A stretch of DNA of 5,192 bases from an uncultured Eubacteriales bacterium. Lineage in GTDB: Bacteria; Bacillota; Clostridia; Oscillospirales; UMGS1783. Positions 1 to 4,461 of the stretch are shown in pieces (positions within the stretch are counted from its first letter, which is position 1; each line of letters opens with the position of its first letter). The DNA lies in assembly GCA_900555065.1 (NCBI GenBank), contig USJY01000128.1, positions 1 to 5,192 on the forward strand, given 5' to 3'. The translations under genes were made by a program, and so were the position numbers. The notes under the pieces are model-generated. The model was not told the DNA's origin, searched no databases, and worked only from the letters and a program-made list of their open reading frames with translations.

Positions 1-195
1 GATGCCGGCGGCTGTATTTACCATGGACGATTCTGCAATTCCGCAGTCGATGAACCGTTCCGGATACTTGGCGCGGAATGTGTTGGAATAGGTGGCTTCC
101 GCAAGGTCGGCGTCCAGCGCGACGACGTCCATGCCCTCGTCTGCCAGCTTCACAAGGGTTGTTCCATAGGCTTTTCTTGTTGCTATCTCAGCCAT
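1..195 (-). CDS. Transketolase C-terminal subunit, partial (5' end only)
   Basis: This is the beginning of the second half of a split transketolase, the subunit with the pyrimidine-binding and C-terminal domains. It would pair with the neighbouring N-terminal subunit to transfer two-carbon ketol units between sugar phosphates in the cytosol. The 65 visible residues start MAEIATRKAYGTTLVKLADE and carry the family signature VVALDADLAEAT (about residues 24-35) and ERFIDCGIAESSM (46-58). Glu55 in GIAE matches the glutamate that activates the thiamine diphosphate cofactor in this family. The ATG at 195-193 is preceded by GGGAGGG (210-204) with a 9-base gap, inside the end of the upstream gene. It overlaps the stop of that gene by 8 bases, which suggests translational coupling. 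The reading frame is open to the window edge, so roughly the last four fifths of a typical 300-residue subunit are missing. Confidence 0.92.
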   Translation of the reverse strand, partial: MAEIATRKAYGTTLVKLADEGMDVVALDADLAEATYSNTFRAKYPERFIDCGIAESSMVNTAAGI

Positions 196-1042
196 TGCAC
201 TTGCCCTCCCAATCTTTTAGCTGCGCGGTGAGTTCTTCAACCGCCGTCTTATAATCCTGATCCTTGGGCGCGCTGCCGTGCCATTTGACCTGGTTTTCCA
301 TATAGGATACGCATTTGCCCTTCGTCGTCCTGGCCAGGATGGCGGTCGGGCCGTCGGTATAGGCCTCTGCGGCGCGGAAGGCATTTTCAATCTGGTCAAA
401 GTCGTGGCCGTCAATTTCAATAAGGTTGAAACCGAACGCCTTGAGCTTTTCATTGATGGGGTAGGGGGACATGACCTTGTCGACCGGCCCGTCGATCTGC
501 AGGTTATTATTGTCGACAATTACGCACAAATTGTTCAGCTTATAGTGGTTGGCGAACATGAACGCCTCCCAGACCTCGCCCTCCTGGATCTCGCCGTCGC
601 CGACCATGGCGTATACGCGGTAGCTCTTGCCGCTGAGCTTGCCTGCTATCGCCATCCCGTTGGCGGCCGCGACGCCCTGACCGAGCGAGCCGGTCGTCAT
701 GTCTACGCCGGGGGTGAGCTTCATGTCGGGGTGGCCCTGCAGGATAGATCCGGGCTGGCGCAGGGTTTTCATTTCGGATTCGGGAAAGAATCCCTTGATC
801 GCCAGCGTGGCATACAGGATGGGCGCTGCGTGGCCTTTGGACAGCACGAACCTGTCCCGGTCGGGGTAGTGCGGGTTTTTCGGATCGACGCACATCTGTT
901 TCTGATACAGGTAGGTGATAATATCCGCAGCGGACAGGGATCCGCCGGGATGTCCCGCCTGCGCGGAATAAACGCCTTCTATTGCAAGCATACGCGCTTT
1001 TGTGGCAATGGCATGCAAGTGGAATTTTTCCTGTGCGGTCAT
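188..1042 (-). CDS. Transketolase N-terminal (thiamine diphosphate-binding) subunit
   Basis: This encodes a 284-residue N-terminal half of a split transketolase, the subunit that binds the diphosphate end of thiamine diphosphate with a divalent metal. It probably acts in the non-oxidative pentose phosphate pathway or in a related sugar route. Visible motifs are AGHPGGSLSAAD (29-40), LSKGHAAPILYA (67-78), TTGSLGQGVAAANGMA (116-131), and the cofactor signature that begins VGDGEIQEGE (147-156) and ends in DNNN (177-180). The length is normal for the split form. I chose the ATG at 1042-1040 because AGGAGG (1055-1050) lies 7 bases upstream and because the promoter sits further out. A longer GTG-initiated form would include promoter DNA. 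It is first in an operon with the C-terminal subunit gene, overlapping it by 8 bases. The exact substrate cannot be told: split transketolases occur both in central metabolism and in dedicated sugar-degradation clusters. Confidence 0.95.
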   Translation of the reverse strand: MTAQEKFHLHAIATKARMLAIEGVYSAQAGHPGGSLSAADIITYLYQKQMCVDPKNPHYPDRDRFVLSKGHAAPILYATLAIKGFFPESEMKTLRQPGSILQGHPDMKLTPGVDMTTGSLGQGVAAANGMAIAGKLSGKSYRVYAMVGDGEIQEGEVWEAFMFANHYKLNNLCVIVDNNNLQIDGPVDKVMSPYPINEKLKAFGFNLIEIDGHDFDQIENAFRAAEAYTDGPTAILARTTKGKCVSYMENQVKWHGSAPKDQDYKTAVEELTAQLKDWEGKCNG

Positions 1043-1073
1043 ATAACGTCCTCCTCTGTTTGTATTCAAAATT

Positions 1074-1102
1074 ATTATAAACGATCCGCCCTCTAAAATC
1101 AA
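1074..1102 (-). promoter_or_regulatory. Sigma-A type promoter of the transketolase operon
   Basis: Read on the minus strand, TTGATT (1102-1097) and a perfect TATAAT (1079-1074) are separated by exactly 17 bases. Transcription would begin near 1067, leaving a leader of about 25 bases that contains the AGGAGG ribosome binding site at 1055-1050. The position fits the ATG at 1042 and rules out the longer GTG start at 1123. I see no clear operator around it. The promoter is divergent from the folT promoter about 110 bases away. Confidence 0.75.
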
Positions 1103-1214
1103 GGACAACCTTTGCGGCCGCACTTCTGCTCATCGCGCTTTTCCGCTCTTCCGCTTGTTTTCAGCGGGGGACGCCGGCTTGAAAAAAACAGACCCTCCGC
1201 ACCTGTAAAAGGGC

Positions 1215-1243
1215 TTGCGCGAATGGAGTCGAAGTGTTATACT
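1215..1243 (+). promoter_or_regulatory. folT: Promoter of the riboswitch-folT transcript
   Basis: TATACT (1238-1243) matches five of six -10 consensus bases, and TTGCGC (1215-1220) lies 17 bases upstream, matching only the TTG of the -35 box. Transcription would start at about 1250, a few bases before the first helix of the THF riboswitch. This is where a riboswitch promoter should be. The weak -35 lowers confidence in the exact boxes but not in the location. Confidence 0.65.
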
Positions 1244-1254
1244 ATATGCGAAAA

Positions 1255-1352
1255 TATACAGAGTAAACGGTGAGCGTTAAGTGCTGCGGGATGGGAAGTT
1301 GCCCGTAGACGAAAGCCGAAAGGCTGCGGTGATCCGTTGCGTCCGCTGTATG
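1255..1352 (+). promoter_or_regulatory. THF (tetrahydrofolate) riboswitch aptamer
   Basis: This RNA element binds reduced folates and lowers expression of the downstream folate transporter gene. Conserved family blocks are visible in order: GAGTA (1261-1265), GCGTTAAGTG (1274-1283), ATGGGA (1291-1296), GCGGTGATCC (1326-1335) and TGCGTCCGC (1338-1346). The helices also fit. P1 pairs 1256-1261 with 1346-1351. P2 pairs AACGG (1266-1270) with CCGTT (1334-1338). P3 pairs 1284-1290 with 1302-1308 around an 11-base loop. A small stem AGCC/GGCT (1314-1317 with 1322-1325) is capped by a GAAA tetraloop. The family's pseudoknot between the P3 loop and the segment before P1 could use GGA (1294-1296) with TCC (1342-1344). 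The gene that follows is folT, the most typical target of this class. Assignment rests on recalled consensus plus pairing, not on a covariance-model search. Confidence 0.92.
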
Positions 1353-1480
1353 GTGATTGGGCGTATCGTCCAATGCAGAAACAGTTGGGCACATGCATAT
1401 TTGCATGTGCCTCCTCATGAAGAGTAAAACCTCTTTTTGCGGGGATGGTTTGTAGATTTTCGTAAAAAGGAGGTTTTTTT
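1353..1480 (+). promoter_or_regulatory. folT leader expression platform with Shine-Dalgarno-sequestering helix
   Basis: This stretch links the aptamer to the folT start and contains several possible helices. ATGCAG (1373-1378) can pair with the 3' strand of aptamer P1 (1346-1351), so the two are mutually exclusive. A hairpin at 1356-1374 and a 10-pair hairpin at 1388-1397/1402-1411 follow. Segment 1426-1441 can pair with 1461-1477, giving 17 pairs with one bulged G at 1469 and burying the ribosome binding site AAGGAGG (1467-1473). CCTCCT (1410-1415) is a second perfect complement to AGGAGG. AAGAG (1420-1424) can pair with CTCTT (1431-1435) and would free the site. The long helix ends in a run of seven T directly before the ATG, so it could also terminate transcription. 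Which state THF favours is inference; the class is normally repressive. Confidence 0.7.
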
Positions 1481-2041
1481 ATGTCCAAAACAAGAGAACG
1501 TCTGGTAAAGCTCATTCTGTCCGCCGTCATGATCGCTTTGTCCATAGCCATGACGCGTATGCTGCCGCAGGAGATGGTGCTCGCCCTGTTTGGGCAGACG
1601 CCGCTGACGGTGCGGCTGGGCCTGGGCCTGATCCCAATCTATTTTGCAAGCATGGCGCTTGGACCCGGATGGGGCGCCGCGGTCGGAGGGCTCGCCGACC
1701 TGCTCGGATATTTTGTCAACCCGTTTGGGGGCGCGTTTTTTCTTCCCATCACGCTCGCTGCGGCGCTGACTGCGGCTATCCCCGGTATGGTGACCGGCCG
1801 GTTCGGCCGCCGCTTCGGTGCGGTTGCCTGCGCCGTGTATGCGGCGGGGTTCAGCTCCTGCATTATCACGACCTTTTTGCTGGAAATTTTGTTGTCGACG
1901 CCGTTTTTCGTCCTGTTCTGGCCGCGGCTCGTCTCCATGCTTATTATGAACGCCGTGTACGTACTTGTCGAGTACGCCCTGCTCCGCTCGTTCCAGTCCA
2001 TGGGCGCGCTGCAGCGGCTGAGACCGCTCTCAAAAAGCTAG
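1481..2041 (+). CDS. folT: Folate ECF transporter substrate-binding subunit FolT
   Basis: This encodes a 186-residue integral membrane S component that captures folates at the outside of the cytoplasmic membrane. It works with an energy-coupling module (two ATPases and EcfT). The protein is almost entirely hydrophobic, with about six membrane segments near residues 8-26, 46-62, 64-80, 84-106, 112-136 and 141-168. The family core RLGLGLIPIYFASMALGP continuing into GWGAAVGGLADLLG (45-76) is present, followed by NPFGGAFFLPITLAAALTA (80-98). AAGGAGG (1467-1473) with a 7-base all-T gap decides the ATG. The THF riboswitch immediately upstream independently supports folate as the substrate. No ECF module genes are nearby, as expected for the group that shares one module among several S components. 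Expression should fall when reduced folate is plentiful. Confidence 0.93.
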   Translation: MSKTRERLVKLILSAVMIALSIAMTRMLPQEMVLALFGQTPLTVRLGLGLIPIYFASMALGPGWGAAVGGLADLLGYFVNPFGGAFFLPITLAAALTAAIPGMVTGRFGRRFGAVACAVYAAGFSSCIITTFLLEILLSTPFFVLFWPRLVSMLIMNAVYVLVEYALLRSFQSMGALQRLRPLSKS

Positions 2042-2101
2042 CTGGTTTTTCTAAAACTTTTTGAAATTTTTATGAAGTGAAATCTGTCTGCCCTTGCCGC
2101 C

Positions 2102-2170
2102 GGCGGCGGACGTCCCGTGCGCGTTCTCGGAGTTTTATTTGTTTTGCATAGGGTGTCCGCCGCCCTTTTT
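2102..2170 (+). terminator. Probable intrinsic terminator of folT (long-loop stem)
   Basis: GGCGGCGGAC (2102-2111) and GTCCGCCGCC (2155-2164) are perfect inverted copies. The stem can be extended inward by two G-U and two G-C pairs (2112-2115 with 2151-2154). One base after the stem comes TTTTT (2166-2170). This has the GC stem and T tract of a rho-independent terminator and lies about 60 bases after the folT stop. The loop of about 35 bases is unusually large. The left arm also overlaps a 12-base palindrome GCCGCCGGCGGC (2096-2107) that could compete for pairing. The terminator role is therefore likely but not certain. Confidence 0.5.
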
Positions 2171-2228
2171 GTTGCATTTGCCCAAACAAAACCGCCCGTG
2201 TGCAGGAGAAGGGGGATCCATCCCTGAA

Positions 2229-2258
2229 AACCGTCCGGAGCACGCGTGCCGGACGGTT
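2229..2258. repeat. 30-base inverted repeat overlapping a promoter -35 box
   Basis: AACCGTCCGG (2229-2238) and CCGGACGGTT (2249-2258) are perfect 10-base inverted copies around a 10-base spacer. The spacer region itself contains the palindrome GCACGCGTGC (2240-2249). As RNA it is a stable hairpin. On the plus strand it is followed only by TTGCATTT, a weak T tract; on the minus strand it is followed by TTTT. It could be a second terminator protecting the downstream promoter from folT read-through. Alternatively, because its last two bases are the first two of the -35 box at 2257-2262, it could be a repressor site. The sequence does not settle which. Confidence 0.6.
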
Positions 2259-2285
2259 GCATTTCAAAAATGAATTTGCTATAAT
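2257..2285 (+). promoter_or_regulatory. Extended -10 promoter of the epimerase-like/SDR unit
   Basis: A perfect TATAAT (2280-2285) is preceded by TGC, which forms the extended -10 motif TGnTATAAT (2277-2285). TTGCAT (2257-2262) lies 17 bases upstream but matches only TTG of the -35 consensus; extended -10 promoters tolerate this. Transcription would start near 2292, giving a leader of about 63 bases before the ATG at 2355. The -35 abuts the inverted repeat at 2229-2258. Confidence 0.75.
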
Positions 2286-2354
2286 TTGAACAAAGCGGCC
2301 ACAACCAAAATGCGGATTCAATAGTATCGACGAATTATTAAGGAGTGTGCGTAA

Positions 2355-3431
2355 ATGGCAACATTCAACGGGAAAGAGTACGGAAAGCAGGATCTGTTGC
2401 GTCGCGTAAACAATATGAAAAACATCGCGCAGGTGCGCTCATCCACGATAAACGCAGGCAAGCCGGGCGGAATCAAGGTGTTTGACATCACCTCCGGCCA
2501 GCTTGAGTTCACCGTCATGGAAAGCCGCTGCCTGGATATGGTAAACCTCAAATACAAAGGCATACCCTATAATTTCCTGTCCAAGGTGGGCCCGGTCAAC
2601 GCGGCGCTCGCAGACAACGACGGCAGGAATTTTCTGCGCGCCATTTCGGGCGGAATGCTCTATACCTGCGGCTTTTCCAATGTCGGCAACCACTACGCAA
2701 ACGAGGCCGAAGGCGACAGCATCTTCCACGGCAGGCTGCGTTTCATCCCGGCGGACAACGTGTCCGCTTACGAGCGCTGGGAAGGCGACGAGTATGTCGT
2801 CGGCGTCTACGGCGAAATGCGGGACAACGGCCTGTTTTATGAGGACTGTGTCCTGCGCCGGAGCATTTCAACCAGCCTTGGCAGCAAGACCATTGTAGTG
2901 CGGGACGAAATTGAAAACGAGAGCTTTTACACCGCGCCGTTTATGTATATGTACCATGTCAACGTCGGGTTCCCGATCCTGGGCAAAGGCGCGAAGGTGT
3001 ATATCCCGAGCAAGAAGGTACAGGCGCGCAACGCGGACTCCGAGCCGCTGATCGGGGAGTGGATGAACATTACAGAGCCGGTCGACGGCCAGCCTGAAAA
3101 CGTGTTCGCGCACGATCTGTACAAGGATGCGGAAGGCTATGTGCATGCCTGTGCGTACAATGCGGAAAACGAGCTCGGTCTTGGAATCAAGTTCCGCCAT
3201 GACGTGCTCCCCAAAATCATTGAGTGGCGCTCGATGGGTTCGACCGACTATTCTCTCGGTATTATGCCCGCAAACTGCCTCGCCGGCGGCCGGCAGGCCG
3301 AGCTGGACGAAGGCGACCTGCGCTATCTCGCGCCGTTTGAGAAAGTGCAGGCCGGTGTGGAAATTACTGTGATGGACAGCAAGGCGGACTTCGACGCGTT
3401 TATGGAAAAAGTCGCCGCCTGCGTAAAATAA
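2355..3431 (+). CDS. Aldose 1-epimerase family protein (DUF4432 type)
   Basis: This 358-residue cytosolic protein resembles the DUF4432 branch of the galactose mutarotase superfamily, beta-sandwich proteins thought to interconvert sugar anomers or bind sugars. Family-like blocks are TVMESRCLDMVNLKYKGIPY (53-72), RAISGGMLYTCGFSNVG (95-111), IFHGRLRFIPA (123-133), YMYHVNVGFPILG (198-210) and SLGIMPANCLAGGR (300-313). His125 and His201 are the natural candidates for the two catalytic histidines. From family memory, the last block usually reads G(I/L)EPxNC with an acidic residue that could serve as catalytic base; here it is Met304. There is no signal peptide. AAGGAG (2340-2345) lies 9 bases before the ATG. 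The SDR gene follows after 132 bases on the same strand with no terminator between, so the two probably share a transcript. The sugar cannot be named; the product may be a binding or regulatory protein rather than an enzyme. Confidence 0.85.
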   Translation: MATFNGKEYGKQDLLRRVNNMKNIAQVRSSTINAGKPGGIKVFDITSGQLEFTVMESRCLDMVNLKYKGIPYNFLSKVGPVNAALADNDGRNFLRAISGGMLYTCGFSNVGNHYANEAEGDSIFHGRLRFIPADNVSAYERWEGDEYVVGVYGEMRDNGLFYEDCVLRRSISTSLGSKTIVVRDEIENESFYTAPFMYMYHVNVGFPILGKGAKVYIPSKKVQARNADSEPLIGEWMNITEPVDGQPENVFAHDLYKDAEGYVHACAYNAENELGLGIKFRHDVLPKIIEWRSMGSTDYSLGIMPANCLAGGRQAELDEGDLRYLAPFEKVQAGVEITVMDSKADFDAFMEKVAACVK

Positions 3432-3563
3432 ACCGGTTTTGGCCTGTCCAAAACAGCGCCGTTTCGGTATATAAGGATATAAGGCCGCGGCGGCCTGATG
3501 AAAACGCATGTAATACCCTGAACGGGGATACAGTACATACAAATTTAAAGGAGATAGAAGAAT
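3432..3563 (+). other. Intergenic leader between the epimerase-like and SDR genes
   Basis: No gene fits in these 132 bases. Just after the stop, GTTTTGG (3436-3442) and CCAAAAC (3448-3454) form a 7-pair hairpin without a T tract, so it is not a clear terminator. ATATAAGG is repeated twice in tandem (3469-3476, 3477-3484). It is followed by a GC palindrome, GGCCGC-G-GCGGCC (3483-3495). ATGTA (3508-3512) and TACAT (3534-3538) form a weak inverted repeat. AAAGGAG (3547-3553) is the SDR ribosome binding site. I found no convincing -35/-10 pair here, which favours cotranscription with the upstream gene. Confidence 0.5.
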
Positions 3564-4376
3564 ATGGCAAGAAAAGTCGCATTTGTAACAGGCGCAAGCA
3601 ACGTTACCGGCAAGGCGATTGCGATCGAGTTCGCAAAGGCCGGCTATGACGTAGGGTTCACCTACACCTCCAACGAGGACGGCGCGAAGAGAACGCAGAA
3701 GGAAATTGAATCCTATGGCGCCAAAGCCAAGTACTATTACATGAACACCCGCGATGTCGACGCGTCGGTAAAGACGCTCAACGACTTCTGCGATGAGTTC
3801 GGCCCGCTGGACGCCATGGTCAACAACGTCGGCATTACCAAAACCTGGAACTTCCTCGATGTGACGCAGGAACAGTTCAACCTGCTGTCCGAGGTCAATA
3901 TCCGCGGCACGTATTTCATGATGCAGGCTGCCGCCAAGATCATGATCGCCGCCGGCAAGAAGGGCGCGATCATAAACCTTTCTTCCGTGCACGCTATCGG
4001 TACTTTTGTCGGCCACTCCACCTATGCGACCACTCGCGCCGCCGTTGTGCGCATGACCCGTTCGGTAGCGCTTGAGCTGGCTCCCTACGGCATCAACGTC
4101 AACGCGTTCGCGCCTGGCTATGTGGATATGTCCACCTCCGATATTTATGCGGATCCCAAGACGCAGGAAGACCTCAAGAAGGGCATGGCGGAAGCTGCCA
4201 AGTATATGCCGCTTGGCCGCTGGCAGAAGCCGGAGGAAATCGGCAAGTGCATCGTATTCCTCGCCTCTGAAGACGCCAGCTTCATCGTCGGCCAGACCCT
4301 CTTTGCCGAGGGCGGCGTGACCATTCCGATGGGCTCTCAGCCCAACTGGCCGGAACTGATCGGTCCGAAGAAATAA
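3564..4376 (+). CDS. SDR-family oxidoreductase with altered active-site motifs
   Basis: This 270-residue protein has the classical short-chain dehydrogenase/reductase fold, related to FabG and glucose/gluconate dehydrogenases. Such enzymes use NAD(P)H to interconvert alcohols and carbonyls in the cytosol. Visible are the Rossmann start KVAFVTGASNVTGKAIA (4-20), NNVG (87-90, usually NNAG), Asn112 in VNIRG, INLSS with the expected catalytic Ser141, Tyr154, and APGYV (183-187) after NVNAF. Two departures stand out. The glycine-rich loop TGxxxGxG has Val14 for its middle glycine, and the YxxxK motif reads YATTR, so the catalytic lysine is Arg158. No acidic residue ends the second strand (VGFTYTSNED), which hints at NADP. 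The C-terminus extends past the usual GG ending. The ATG has AAAGGAG (3547-3553) with a 10-base gap. It likely shares a transcript with the epimerase-like gene and ends at a strong terminator. Catalytic competence and substrate are unknown. Confidence 0.9.
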   Translation: MARKVAFVTGASNVTGKAIAIEFAKAGYDVGFTYTSNEDGAKRTQKEIESYGAKAKYYYMNTRDVDASVKTLNDFCDEFGPLDAMVNNVGITKTWNFLDVTQEQFNLLSEVNIRGTYFMMQAAAKIMIAAGKKGAIINLSSVHAIGTFVGHSTYATTRAAVVRMTRSVALELAPYGINVNAFAPGYVDMSTSDIYADPKTQEDLKKGMAEAAKYMPLGRWQKPEEIGKCIVFLASEDASFIVGQTLFAEGGVTIPMGSQPNWPELIGPKK

Positions 4377-4404
4377 TCCATACGCTGTAAAAAATGTATA
4401 TTGC

Positions 4405-4438
4405 AAAGCCCGCCGGTTCCCCGGCGGGCTTTCTTTTT
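4405..4438 (+). terminator. Intrinsic terminator after the SDR gene
   Basis: A perfect 12-pair stem, AAAGCCCGCCGG (4405-4416) with CCGGCGGGCTTT (4421-4432), closes on a TTCC loop and is followed by CTTTTT (4433-4438). This is a textbook rho-independent terminator 28 bases after the SDR stop. It lies between convergent genes. On the minus strand the stem is followed only by the short tract TTTGC, so it is probably less efficient for the permease transcript. Confidence 0.93.
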
Positions 4439-4461
4439 ATGAGAAACCTGGACGGATGCGT

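Noticed and set aside
278..1096. A 272-codon open frame on the plus strand opposite the transketolase gene.
   Set aside because: It begins with GTG without a ribosome binding site, lies almost entirely antisense to clear transketolase motifs, and its composition looks like a complement of that gene.
1043..1123. A 27-residue N-terminal extension of the transketolase N-terminal subunit from a GTG at 1123.
   Set aside because: The promoter boxes (1102-1074) and AGGAGG (1055-1050) lie inside it, and the family start fits the ATG at 1042.
1388..1411. The 10-pair hairpin in the folT leader taken as an intrinsic terminator.
   Set aside because: It is followed by CTCCTCATGA, with no T tract. It is better seen as part of the expression platform.
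1237..1551. A 104-codon minus-strand open frame across the folT leader.
   Set aside because: It is antisense to the riboswitch and the start of folT and has no recognisable protein features.
3436..3454. The hairpin just after the epimerase-like gene as a terminator separating it from the SDR.
   Set aside because: The stem is AT-rich and has no following T run, so cotranscription remains the simpler reading.
2868..4406. A 512-codon open frame on the minus strand running across the epimerase-like and SDR genes.
   Set aside because: It starts with a TTG inside the SDR terminator stem, has no ribosome binding site, overlaps two well-recognised genes and shows no family motifs. GC-biased third positions explain the open shadow frame.
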